NCBI GenBank assembly: GCA_049323275.1
Contig: JBMOOM010000127.1
Location: 127,430 to 191,429 of the forward strand
DNA: 64,000 nt
Direction: 5' to 3'
DNA from: Taklimakanibacter sp049323275
GTDB lineage: Bacteria; Pseudomonadota; Alphaproteobacteria; Rhizobiales; Aestuariivirgaceae
The notes beneath the pieces are model-generated. The model made no database searches and was not told where the DNA came from. It saw only the letters and a list, made by a program, of their open reading frames with translations. Positions 24,769 to 33,175 of this stretch are shown here, piece by piece. Position 1 is the first letter of the stretch; every line of letters starts with the position of its first letter. The position numbers were made by a program, and so were the translations under genes.

Positions 24769-25040
24769 GTGATGTCGTCGTCGTCGTTAAGATGGACCCG
24801 ATCCCGCGATGATTCAAAGGCTTATAATTATTCCGTGTTCGGACTAACACTTGGTCAACATTTTACGCCAAAATTTTTTTACTGCGAGCTAATTGTTGCC
24901 ACCTTCTTAGGCAAAAAGAACAACCGTTGTGCAGCGCGGGAATTTTTCTGCTGCACATGCGTCTTCGCGCTTGCAAAATCGGGCAGGCTCGGCATTAATC
25001 CTCGTGGGCGGCAACCCAATGAAAGCGAATGGAGGAGTCC
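24769..25040 (+). promoter_or_regulatory. AT-rich upstream region of the exopolysaccharide locus
   Basis: This stretch has no convincing gene. It includes a consensus TATAAT at 24823-24828 and a markedly A+T-rich block at about 24840-24920 (ACGCCAAAATTTTTTTACTG), in contrast to the GC-rich surroundings. It ends with GGAGG at 25031-25035 for the first exo gene. Zinc-finger regulators of the MucR/Ros family act on AT-rich exo promoters in rhizobia, so such control is possible here but is inferred. Confidence 0.45.
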
Positions 25041-25745
25041 ATGGACTTTCGTGTGAGGCCAAATTCAGCCGCTCGCGGCGAATTGTTTGCACACGCCGAG
25101 ACGGCGTCCGCGTTTCCGGGCTTCGACACTTCACTGCTGACCAAGTCGATGCTGATCAATCGATCCGTCGTGAAACGATGGCTCGATGTGCTGATCGCCT
25201 CGCTTGCTCTCCTTGTCCTGGCCCCCGTCGGCCTTCTTGTTGCGCTGGCAATCAAGATCGAATCGCCGGGGCCGGTATTGTTCTGGCAACAGCGCTATGG
25301 CCGGAACCGCTCGTCCTTTTACATCTGCAAATTCCGCAGCATGACGGTGACGGAGTCGAAGGGGGATTTCACGCAGGCGAGCCGGAATGACGTGCGAGTC
25401 ACCCGGATAGGCCGCTTCCTGCGCCGCACGAGTCTCGACGAGCTGCCGCAGCTCTACAATGTCCTGCGCGGCGAGATGTCCCTGGTGGGACCCAGGCCGC
25501 ATGCGATCGCGATGGACGACGCCTTCGCGCAGGTCATCAGCAATTTCGCCGACCGGCATCTGGTGCGGCCGGGACTGACCGGCCTGGCGCAGGTCTCGGG
25601 CTTTCGCGGACCGACGGAGGCCCTGGAGCAGATCGAATACAGGGTGCACCACGACCGCCTCTATATCAGGAAGTGGTCGGTTCTTCTCGACATGAAGATC
25701 CTGGTCCGCACCGTCTTTGCATTGACCGGACCCAACGCCGTCTAG
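25041..25745 (+). CDS. exoY: Exopolysaccharide priming sugar-phosphate transferase (ExoY/PssA-like)
   Basis: From ATG 25041 (GGAGG five bases upstream) the protein has 234 residues; ATG 25029 would add four residues and hide the ribosome site. One membrane segment (VLIASLALLVLAPVGLLVAL) is followed by the catalytic bacterial sugar-transferase domain with GPVLFWQQRYGR, FYICKFRSM, LRRTSLDELPQLYNVLRG and MSLVGPRP. Such enzymes load the first sugar-1-phosphate onto undecaprenyl phosphate at the inner membrane. It opens the exopolysaccharide locus. The sugar (galactose or glucose type) is not fixed by the sequence. Confidence 0.92.
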   Translation: MDFRVRPNSAARGELFAHAETASAFPGFDTSLLTKSMLINRSVVKRWLDVLIASLALLVLAPVGLLVALAIKIESPGPVLFWQQRYGRNRSSFYICKFRSMTVTESKGDFTQASRNDVRVTRIGRFLRRTSLDELPQLYNVLRGEMSLVGPRPHAIAMDDAFAQVISNFADRHLVRPGLTGLAQVSGFRGPTEALEQIEYRVHHDRLYIRKWSVLLDMKILVRTVFALTGPNAV

Positions 25746-25835
25746 GCTCGTTCCTTCCGCAGCGAAAACGCGGACAACTCGAAAAAGCGAAACGGATCTG
25801 TCGACGGAAGTCGACCCGACACGAAAGGACATCGG

Positions 25836-27179
25836 ATGAATATTGCCATGATCGGATCGAGCTATGTAGGGCTTGTGTCCGGCGTCTGCCTGGCCGATTT
25901 CGGCCACCGGGTCGTGTGCGTCGACAAGGATGAGGCGAAGATCGACGCGCTGCGCCAGGGCCGCATTCCGATCTATGAGCCGGGTCTCGATCAGGTCGTC
26001 GCCGACAATGTCAAGGCGGGCCGTCTCTCCTTCACCAACAGCCTCAAGGAAGGTGTCGCCAAGGCCGATGTCATTTTCGTCGCCGTCGGAACGCCGTCGC
26101 GGCGCGGCGACGGCCATGCCGATATGAGCTTCGTCGAGGCCGCGGCGCGCGAGCTCGGCGAGGCGGTGCGGCCCGAAACCGTCATCGTCATCAAGTCGAC
26201 CGTGCCGGTCGGCACCTCCGACAAGGTCGAGCACATCCTCCGCACGCTCAATCCGGCGCTCGACGTTTCGGTCGCCTCCAATCCGGAATTCCTGCGCGAG
26301 GGCTCGGCCATCGCCGACTTCAAGCGTCCCGACCGCATCATCGTCGGCGTCAATGACGAGCGCGGCCGCGCCGCGCTGAGCGAAGTCTATCGCCCGCTTT
26401 ATCTCAACCGCTCGCCCTTGCTGTTCACCTCGCGGCGCACTGCCGAGCTCACCAAATATGCGGCCAATGCCTTCCTCGCCATGAAGGTCACCTTCATCAA
26501 CGAGATCGCCGATCTTTGCGAGAAGGCCGGCGCCGACGTGCAGGACGTGGCGCGCGGCATCGGTCTCGACAATCGCATCGGCGCCAAGTTCCTGCATGCG
26601 GGGCCGGGCTATGGCGGCTCGTGCTTTCCCAAGGATACCTCCGCGCTCATCCGCATCGCCCAGGATTTCGAATCGCCCATGCGGCTGATCGAGGCGACGG
26701 TCGCGGTCAACGACACCAGACGGCGCGCCATGGCCCGCAAGATCGCGGCGGCCGTGGGCGGCGAGCTGCGCGACCGCACCGTGGCGCTGCTCGGCGTCAC
26801 CTTCAAGCCCAATACCGACGATATCCGCGAGGCCCCGGCGCTGGCGATCATCCAGGCCCTGCAGGATGCGGGCGCCCGGATCCGGCTCTATGACCCGGCC
26901 GGCATGGATGCGGCCCGCGCCCAGCTCGACGGGGTCGCTTTCGGGACGAGCCCCTATGAGATCGCCGAAGGCGCCGATGTCCTGGTGATCGTGACCGAAT
27001 GGGAGGAGTTCCGCGCCCTCGACTTCGACGCGCTCAAGCAGGTCATGAAGTCGCCCTGCCTGGTCGATCTGCGCAATGTCTATCGCCGTGAGGATATGAC
27101 GCGGCACGGCTTCCGCTATTTCAGCGTCGGCCGTCCCGATCATGACATCCCGCTCAGCTTCGTCGAAGCGGCGGAATGA
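25836..27179 (+). CDS. ugd: UDP-glucose 6-dehydrogenase
   Basis: The 447-residue enzyme begins MNIAMIGSSYVGLVSGVCLA, a nucleotide-binding fold, and has the family motifs ASNPEFLREGSAI, LTKYAANAFLAMKVTFINE, and GPGYGGSCFPKDTSAL with the catalytic Cys263. It oxidises UDP-glucose to UDP-glucuronate with two NAD+, supplying uronic acid for the polymer. It lies 90 bases after exoY. The stop (TGA 27177-27179) precedes the next gene's start by 20 bases. Confidence 0.95.
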   Translation: MNIAMIGSSYVGLVSGVCLADFGHRVVCVDKDEAKIDALRQGRIPIYEPGLDQVVADNVKAGRLSFTNSLKEGVAKADVIFVAVGTPSRRGDGHADMSFVEAAARELGEAVRPETVIVIKSTVPVGTSDKVEHILRTLNPALDVSVASNPEFLREGSAIADFKRPDRIIVGVNDERGRAALSEVYRPLYLNRSPLLFTSRRTAELTKYAANAFLAMKVTFINEIADLCEKAGADVQDVARGIGLDNRIGAKFLHAGPGYGGSCFPKDTSALIRIAQDFESPMRLIEATVAVNDTRRRAMARKIAAAVGGELRDRTVALLGVTFKPNTDDIREAPALAIIQALQDAGARIRLYDPAGMDAARAQLDGVAFGTSPYEIAEGADVLVIVTEWEEFRALDFDALKQVMKSPCLVDLRNVYRREDMTRHGFRYFSVGRPDHDIPLSFVEAAE

Positions 27180-27199
27180 GGTTTAAAGAGAGGACCGAC

Positions 27200-28432
27200 A
27201 TGTCGTTGTCACTTCCGCTGCCGGCCCGCAAGGACAGGCCGCCGCATTGCGTCATCATCGTCGAAAACCTGCCCGTGCCCTTCGACCGCCGGGTCTGGCA
27301 GGAGGCCAATGCGCTGAAGGAGGCGGGATGGGACGTTTCCGTCATCTGCCCGAAGAACGAGCAGCATCCGGCGAGCTATGAGCAGATCAACGGCATCGCC
27401 ATACATCGGCATGCCCTGCCGCTCGAGGCGCGCGGCAAGCTCGGCTTCATCTTCGAATATGCCTGCGCCTTGTTCCACGAGGCGCGCCTGCTGGCCAAGA
27501 TCGCACTGACCCGTGGCTTCGACGTGGTGCAGGGCTGCAATCCGCCCGATCTCATCTTCCTGGTCGCCGGTCCCTACAAGCTCTTCGGCAAGAAATATGT
27601 CTTCGATCATCACGATCTGTGTCCCGAGCTCTATGCCGCGAAATATGAGCGGCATGGCTTCTTTCACCGGCTGCTGCTTCTGGCCGAGAAGGCTACCTTC
27701 AGGACGGCCGACCGGGTGATCTCGGCCAACGACACCTATCGCGACATCGCGATTGCGCGCGGAGGCAAGGATCCCGGCGATGTCACCACCGTCTACAGCG
27801 TGCCCGACCGCCAGAAACTGCGCCGCGTCGCGCCGGATGCGGCGCTCAAAGCGGGCGCGCAGGTGATCCTCGGCTATGTCGGCATCATCGCCGATCAGGA
27901 CGGCGTCGATCATCTGGTCCGCATGATGCATCACCTGGTGCGGGAGGAGGGGCGGCAAGGCGTGCGCGCCGTGGTGGTCGGCGACGGGCCGGCGCTCGCT
28001 TCCGTGCAGGAGCTCGCCCGCTCGCTCGGGGTGGCGGAGCAGGTGGTCTTCACCGGCTATCTGCGCGGCGACAAGCTGCTGGCGGCGCTGAGCAGCTTCG
28101 ATATCGGGATCATCCCCGACCCGGTGAACGAGTACAATGACAAGATCAGCATGAACAAGGTGTTCGAATATTCGGCCCTTGGCATTCCGTCCGTTTCCTA
28201 CGATCTGAGCGAGACGCGCCGGCTTCTGGGCGATGCCGGCAGCTTTGCCGGGGATGCGACGCCGCGCGGCCTCGCCGCGGCGGTGCTGCCGCTGATCGAC
28301 GACGAACAACACCGCCGCGCCATGGGCGCCAGAGCGGGCAAGCTCGCCGAAGAGAAGTTCAACTGGTCGACCGAGGCGGAGAAATATGTCGCCGCCTATG
28401 CGGATCTGGTGCGCGCGAGGGCCTACGCATGA
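27200..28432 (+). CDS. Glycosyltransferase family 4 (exopolysaccharide assembly)
   Basis: From ATG 27200, preceded by AAAGAGAGGA, the product has 410 residues; an ATG at 27176 overlapping ugd would add eight. The N-terminal domain carries NLPVPFDRRVWQEANALKEA and the C-terminal GT-B domain has LGYVGIIADQDGVDHLVRM and a later EYSALGIPSVSYDLSE donor-binding region. It probably adds a sugar from a nucleotide donor to the lipid-linked repeat unit on the cytoplasmic face. Its stop overlaps the next start (ATGA). Confidence 0.9.
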   Translation: MSLSLPLPARKDRPPHCVIIVENLPVPFDRRVWQEANALKEAGWDVSVICPKNEQHPASYEQINGIAIHRHALPLEARGKLGFIFEYACALFHEARLLAKIALTRGFDVVQGCNPPDLIFLVAGPYKLFGKKYVFDHHDLCPELYAAKYERHGFFHRLLLLAEKATFRTADRVISANDTYRDIAIARGGKDPGDVTTVYSVPDRQKLRRVAPDAALKAGAQVILGYVGIIADQDGVDHLVRMMHHLVREEGRQGVRAVVVGDGPALASVQELARSLGVAEQVVFTGYLRGDKLLAALSSFDIGIIPDPVNEYNDKISMNKVFEYSALGIPSVSYDLSETRRLLGDAGSFAGDATPRGLAAAVLPLIDDEQHRRAMGARAGKLAEEKFNWSTEAEKYVAAYADLVRARAYA

Positions 28433-29178
28433 GGTGGAGCCGCTCGATCGCCTTCTTGCCGGTCCTGCTCCTGGGAGCCTGGGCCGGCACGGCGGTAGCC
28501 GCCGAGGATAGATGCGCCGGCGCCTTGCCCGAGCGTGTGCTGCCCATGTCGGAAGCGAAGATCACGCAGTTCGGGACCTTGCAGAAGCTGCCGCCCTTGC
28601 CGCTCCAGGCCGGCGAATATGTGCTGACCTTCGATGACGGGCCGAGCTTCACGACCACGCCCAAGATCCTGAGCGAACTCCACGATGCCTGCGTCCATGC
28701 GACCTTCTTCATGGTCGGCCAGCGCGCCGCGCAGCATCCCTTCATCGCACGGCTCGTCAAGGCGCTGGGCCATTCGATCGGCACCCACACCTATTCGCAT
28801 GTCAAGCTGAAGGATCTGCCGCTCGGCGAGGCGACCGAGCAGATCAAGAAGGGCATCAAGGCCGTCGAATGGGCCGTCTATGGCAACCGCATGACTCCGG
28901 TGCGGTTCTTCCGCTTCCCGGAAAATGCCGGCACGCCCGACCTGCTGGAGCTGGCGGCGCGCCTCGACCTGATCGTGGCGAGCTACGACATCAGCCCGGA
29001 GGATTGGCGCAACCATCCGCCGGCCGAGACCTTGCGGCGCCTCAGGCAGCGCCTCAACGCCAATGACCGCGGCGTCATCGTCATGCATGACATCCAGACC
29101 AACACGGTGCCGCTCGTGCCCATGGTGATCGAGGAGCTCAAATCGCGCAACGCCAAGATCGTTCATCTGGTGGAGTGA
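28429..29178 (+). CDS. Secreted polysaccharide deacetylase (NodB domain, CE4)
   Basis: The 249-residue protein has a signal peptide (SIAFLPVLLLGAWAGTAVAA) and a NodB homology domain: motif 1 LTFDDGPSFTTT (Asp69, Asp70), motif 2 GTHTYSH with the two metal-binding histidines, motif 3 RFFRFPENAG and a late VIVMHDI. Such enzymes remove N- or O-acetyl groups from amino sugars with a divalent metal. The signal peptide places it in the periplasm, where it could edit the polymer. It is coupled to its neighbours. Confidence 0.9.
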   Translation: MRWSRSIAFLPVLLLGAWAGTAVAAEDRCAGALPERVLPMSEAKITQFGTLQKLPPLPLQAGEYVLTFDDGPSFTTTPKILSELHDACVHATFFMVGQRAAQHPFIARLVKALGHSIGTHTYSHVKLKDLPLGEATEQIKKGIKAVEWAVYGNRMTPVRFFRFPENAGTPDLLELAARLDLIVASYDISPEDWRNHPPAETLRRLRQRLNANDRGVIVMHDIQTNTVPLVPMVIEELKSRNAKIVHLVE

Positions 29179-29181
29179 TCA

Positions 29182-30291
29182 TTGACCGAAAACACGCCGA
29201 AAGTGCCGCATGCCGTGGTGATGGACGAGCTCAAGCAGAAGCTCGACCTCGTCCGTGATGTCGTTCCGCTGAGCCGGCCGGTCGTCTTTCTCGACTATCC
29301 GATGCATGGCAATGTCGGGGATCTCCTGATCCATGCCGGCACCGACCGGTTCTTCGCGGCGAACGGCTATGAGGTGATCGGCCGCTTCAGCATTCACGAA
29401 TTCTGCCTGACCCATCGCCCGGACCGGCCGATCGCCTATTTCAAGCCCTCGGTCAGCCGGCTCGATGCCCTGGTCAGGCGCGGCGTCACCATCGTCTTCC
29501 AGGGCGGCGGCAATCTGGGTGATCTCTATCGCGACCATCAGATGTTCCGCGAGCTGGTGATCGCGCGCTATCCCGACACGCCGATCGTCATCCTGCCGCA
29601 GTCCATCCATTTCCAGGCGGCTGAGGGACGTCAGGCGACGGCCAAGGCCTTCGGCGCCCATCGCCAGCTTTACGTCTTTGCGCGCGACCGCGAATCCTTG
29701 AGCTTCCTGCGCGAGGAATGCGGCAATCCGGCCTCCCTCATGCCCGACATGGCGCATGCTCTGTGGGGCAGCCTGCCGCGCCAGGACGGCAGCAAGACCA
29801 CCACGCTGAATTTCCGCCGCCGCGACAAGGAGGCGAAGCTCAGCCCCGACGAGCCGGCGGAGACCTTCGACTGGGACGACGTCACATCGCCCGCCGACCG
29901 CTTCACCATTCGCCTGCTGCGCAAGATGCAGTCGCTCGATCTGCCGACCCGCTATGTGGTCCCGAACCATGTTCTGTGGGACGGCTTCCGCGATCGGCTG
30001 CTGCGCCGTTCCGTCGCTCGCGTCGGCCAGTATGGCAGCCTCGTCACTGACCGGCTGCATGGAATGATCCTGGGCGCTCTCCTCGATATGCCCGTCATCA
30101 GCGAGGACAACAGCTACGGCAAGGTCAGCCGCTATTACACGGAGTGGTTCGCCGCCTCCGACCGTATCGAGCATCGTGCGCAGCGTACGACGCCACCGGC
30201 GCCGTCAGTATCGAGATCGCCGGCATCAGCTGGCGCGAGGGACAGCTCTCGTGCCGAGAACACAGGAGCTTTGAGGGAATATGGGGTCTGA
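29182..30291 (+). CDS. Polysaccharide pyruvyl transferase family protein
   Basis: The 369-residue protein shows the pyruvyl-transferase pattern: FLDYPMHGNVGDLLIHAGTD, IVFQGGGNLGDLYRDHQMF, VILPQSIHF, FARDRESLSFL and SLVTDRLHGMILGALLDMP. Enzymes such as ExoV add a pyruvate ketal from phosphoenolpyruvate to a sugar, giving an acidic polymer. The start is probably TTG 29182 with GGAG six bases upstream; the next ATG is 29221. The last 50 residues are low in complexity and poorly conserved. It overlaps the next gene by 11 bases. Confidence 0.9.
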   Translation: MTENTPKVPHAVVMDELKQKLDLVRDVVPLSRPVVFLDYPMHGNVGDLLIHAGTDRFFAANGYEVIGRFSIHEFCLTHRPDRPIAYFKPSVSRLDALVRRGVTIVFQGGGNLGDLYRDHQMFRELVIARYPDTPIVILPQSIHFQAAEGRQATAKAFGAHRQLYVFARDRESLSFLREECGNPASLMPDMAHALWGSLPRQDGSKTTTLNFRRRDKEAKLSPDEPAETFDWDDVTSPADRFTIRLLRKMQSLDLPTRYVVPNHVLWDGFRDRLLRRSVARVGQYGSLVTDRLHGMILGALLDMPVISEDNSYGKVSRYYTEWFAASDRIEHRAQRTTPPAPSVSRSPASAGARDSSRAENTGALREYGV

Positions 30292-31147
30292 AATCCTGTT
30301 CATCACGACGACGGACGCCGCCGGAGGGCGGGCCGCCGATCTCGGACGTCTGCTGACATCCATCACCCAGGCGATGGCCGGGCGCAACTGGCGCATGCTG
30401 CTGCTGATCCAGCGCTGGGCGGCGGGCGCCGACCTGCCGGCCGAGCTGCCGGACAATGTCCAGGTCGAGACCATCCCGCATCGCGTGTCGCTGTCGCATG
30501 CGCGCAATCTCATGCTGCGCAAGGCGCGCGAGCAGGGGCTTCTCGCCCATGTTCCGCTCGTCGCCTTTCCCGATGACGACTGCTGGTATCCGGACGGATC
30601 GCTCGGCCGCATCCTCAACCTCTTCCGCATCGACCAGGCGCTGGATTTCTGGTTCTGCACCTATGCGTCAGAGCCGTCTTCGCCGCGCCGCGCTCTGTCG
30701 ATGGACATGAAGCCGCCGTCCGCCTTCATGGTCGCCGCCAAGGCGTCCTCCAACACCATCTTCCTCAGAAGCCGCATCGCCGAGGCGATCGGCGGCTTCG
30801 ACGAGGAGCTGGGGGTGGGCACCCGCAACAATGGCGGCGAGGACACCGACTATGCGCTGCGCGCCTTCCTGTCGGCGCGCAAATGCCGTTTCGTCGACCA
30901 GCCCCTGATCGGCCATCGCGACCATGATCCGACGCTCAGGTCGCATTATTTCCGCGGCAGCCTGATCGCCATCGCTCGCCATGCGGCCGAACGCCCGATG
31001 AGCGTGCCGCTTCTCGGGCGCAAGCTTCTGGTCGGCGGCGCGCTGGTCGCCACAAGGAAGATGTCGTCGCAGGATTTCCTGAGCGCGCTCAAAGTCGCCT
31101 TCTCGGCCAAGACCGGCTGGCGCCGTTCGAGAGGGGAGGCCGCCTGA
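30281..31147 (+). CDS. Glycosyltransferase family 2 protein
   Basis: The 288-residue GT-A protein has an N-terminal nucleotide-sugar domain, an SLSHARNLMLRKA segment, the metal-binding region VAFPDDDCWYPDGSL (DDD) and a later GFDEELGVGTRNNGGEDTDY acceptor/catalytic region. There is no signal peptide or membrane span, so it works at the inner face of the membrane on the lipid-linked repeat. The start overlaps the pyruvyl transferase and its stop overlaps the acyltransferase start (TGATG at 31145-31149). Confidence 0.88.
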   Translation: MGSEILFITTTDAAGGRAADLGRLLTSITQAMAGRNWRMLLLIQRWAAGADLPAELPDNVQVETIPHRVSLSHARNLMLRKAREQGLLAHVPLVAFPDDDCWYPDGSLGRILNLFRIDQALDFWFCTYASEPSSPRRALSMDMKPPSAFMVAAKASSNTIFLRSRIAEAIGGFDEELGVGTRNNGGEDTDYALRAFLSARKCRFVDQPLIGHRDHDPTLRSHYFRGSLIAIARHAAERPMSVPLLGRKLLVGGALVATRKMSSQDFLSALKVAFSAKTGWRRSRGEAA

Positions 31148-31650
31148 TGCGCAGCCTCAATCAGCTGCTCTGGCTCCAGCGTGCGCTGGTCAAGCTCAGA
31201 TGGGCCTATTTCACGAAATTCTGGGGCATGGACATCGATCCGAGCACGGTCATGTCGCTGAGCGTCCGGCTCGACAAGACCTATCCCAAGGGCGTGCATA
31301 TCGGCCGCGACAGCTATATTGCCTTCGACGTCGCGGTGCTCGCGCATGACATGTCGCGCGGCCTCTATCTCGACACCTATATCGGCGCGCGCTGCTTCAT
31401 CGGCGCGCGCAGCATCATCCTGCCGGGGGTACGCATCGGCGACGGCTCGATCGTCGGCTCGGGCAGCGTCGTCACCCGCGACGTGCCGCCTGCCACGATC
31501 GTCGCCGGCAATCCGGCCCGCATCATCCGGCAAGGCATCGAGACCGGAAAATTCGGCCGCCTGCGCAGCGCCGACCGGCCGCCGGAACAACCCATGGTCC
31601 CCGAAAGAGCTCTCGATCTCGCGGCGCGCGGGGCGGAGGGCCTGTCATGA
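31147..31650 (+). CDS. Left-handed beta-helix acyltransferase (WcaF/NodL type)
   Basis: The 167-residue protein has hexapeptide repeats in its C-terminal half (YIGARCFIGARSIILPGVRI, GDGSIVGSGSVVTRDVPP) and the characteristic TIVAGNPARIIRQG ending, as in sugar O-acetyltransferases. It probably transfers an acetyl or other acyl group from acyl-CoA to a sugar of the repeat unit. The N-terminus matches acyltransferases found in other capsule clusters. It is coupled on both sides by overlapping stop/start codons. Confidence 0.88.
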   Translation: MRSLNQLLWLQRALVKLRWAYFTKFWGMDIDPSTVMSLSVRLDKTYPKGVHIGRDSYIAFDVAVLAHDMSRGLYLDTYIGARCFIGARSIILPGVRIGDGSIVGSGSVVTRDVPPATIVAGNPARIIRQGIETGKFGRLRSADRPPEQPMVPERALDLAARGAEGLS

Positions 31651-32297
31651 AATTCGCCGCCGCCCTTGTGCTGATGGTCATCATGGTTCTGCCCGCCGCC
31701 GCACGGCAGGGCGAGGCCCTGAAGATCGTGACCTTCGGCACCAGCCTCACGGCGCGGGGCGGCTGGCAGGAACCCCTGCGCGAGGCCTTGAGCGCCTGCG
31801 GCAACGCTGAGGTGACGATCGTCAACCTGGCCAGGAGCGGCATGGCGTCCGACTGGGGCGTGACCCAGATCGACAAGGTGCTCGCCGAGAAGCCCGATGT
31901 CGTGCTCGTCGAATTCGCCGTCAACGACGCCGCGCTCGACCGCTTCCTGTCGCTCGCTGCGAGCGGCGCCAATATGGAGGAGATCGTCACGCGCCTGAAA
32001 GCGGGCGAGAGCAAGCCTGCCGTCTATGTCATGGCGATGTCGCCGGTTTCGGGCCTGCGCGGCTGGATCCGCCCCTATCTCGCGCAATATGAGGAGCGCC
32101 ATGCCGAGATCGCCCGCAAGCTTGGCGTCGGCTTCATCGATCACCGGCCGGCCTGGGCCCGGCTGTCGGCCGACGAGATCGCGACGGCGATCGCCGACGG
32201 CACCCATCCCCATCCCGGGACGGCCGGCCGCGTGATGCTGCCCGGTCTGATGCAGGCATTGGCGGGCCCCGATTGTCGGTCCGCGAGAACGGAGTGA
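31647..32297 (+). CDS. Secreted SGNH/GDSL-type hydrolase (acyl esterase)
   Basis: The 216-residue protein begins with a signal peptide (MKFAAALVLMVIMVLPAAA). SGNH blocks are visible: KIVTFGTSLTARGGW (nucleophile Ser), FAVNDAALDRF (Asn) and DGTHPHPGTAGR (Asp and His). The family cleaves esters. In this operon, next to an acyltransferase, a role in removing or adjusting acyl groups on the polymer in the periplasm is likely but inferred. The start overlaps the preceding stop (ATGA at 31647). Confidence 0.87.
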   Translation: MKFAAALVLMVIMVLPAAARQGEALKIVTFGTSLTARGGWQEPLREALSACGNAEVTIVNLARSGMASDWGVTQIDKVLAEKPDVVLVEFAVNDAALDRFLSLAASGANMEEIVTRLKAGESKPAVYVMAMSPVSGLRGWIRPYLAQYEERHAEIARKLGVGFIDHRPAWARLSADEIATAIADGTHPHPGTAGRVMLPGLMQALAGPDCRSARTE

Positions 32298-32302
32298 GTC
32301 GA

Positions 32303-33175
32303 ATGAGCATCTCCGCCGTCATTCCGGTCAAGAACCGGCCGTCCTTGATCGTCCAGTCGATCGGCAGCTGTCTGGCCCAGAGCCGGGCGCCGGATGAGAT
32401 CATCGTCGTCGACGACGGATCGGACGATGCGACGCCCGACATCGTGGCCGATCTGGCGGCGAAGGAGAGCCGCATCAAGCTCGTCCGTCGCAAGACCAGC
32501 GGCGGCGCGGCCTTGGCCCGCAATCTCGGCGCCGCCCAGGCAGGTGGGCGGTGGCTGGCTTTTCTCGATTCCGACGATCGCTGGCATGCCGATAAGCTCG
32601 AGAGCCAGCTCGCTCTGGCGCGCAAGTTTCCGGACGCGCCGGCGGTCTTCTGCGGCATCCGCTATGCCTATGCGACCCGCAAGGCGCGCATCGGCATTCC
32701 AAAGCCGGTCGTTTCCCATGCCGATCTCGCGGTCTCCAATGTCCTGGCCTCGACCTCGGCCGCCTTCGTGCGCAAGGACAGGTTCGAGGAAGTCCTGGGC
32801 TTCGATGCGGCGCTGCCCAATTGCGAGGACTGGGACCTGTGGCTGAAGCTCGCCAAGCTCGGGCCGCTTCCCGTCGTCCAGGCGCCGCTCGTCGAATATT
32901 CCTTCGAGGCGACCAACAAGCTGTCGCGCGACGTGAGCAAGCTCCTGCGCGGCCATGAGCTGGTCTTCGAGCGTATCGCGGCCGAATGCGGCACGGGCCG
33001 CCTGTCGGCCCTGCATGATCTCAAGCGCGCCGAACTCCACATAAGGGTGACCGGCGAGGCCATGAAGGCGCTGCGTTTCATCCGCTCGGCCTTGCGGCAC
33101 TCGCTGTCGGGCGAAGTGCTGCGGCGCGCCGTTCATCTCATGGGCCTGATGACCGTGCACGGGGCGCGCCTGTGA
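32303..33175 (+). CDS. Glycosyltransferase family 2 protein
   Basis: The start is ATG 32303 with GGAG eight bases before, giving 290 residues; the TTG at 32273 inside the preceding gene is not needed. The N-terminus is a textbook GT2 fold: SAVIPVKNRPSLIVQSI, EIIVVDDGSDDATPDIV, LARNLGAAQAGGRWLAFLDS followed by DD and W. A later NCEDWDLWLKLAKLG segment is the catalytic/acceptor region. It is a second GT2 in the locus and should add one sugar of the repeat. It overlaps the polymerase gene by four bases. Confidence 0.9.
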   Translation: MSISAVIPVKNRPSLIVQSIGSCLAQSRAPDEIIVVDDGSDDATPDIVADLAAKESRIKLVRRKTSGGAALARNLGAAQAGGRWLAFLDSDDRWHADKLESQLALARKFPDAPAVFCGIRYAYATRKARIGIPKPVVSHADLAVSNVLASTSAAFVRKDRFEEVLGFDAALPNCEDWDLWLKLAKLGPLPVVQAPLVEYSFEATNKLSRDVSKLLRGHELVFERIAAECGTGRLSALHDLKRAELHIRVTGEAMKALRFIRSALRHSLSGEVLRRAVHLMGLMTVHGARL

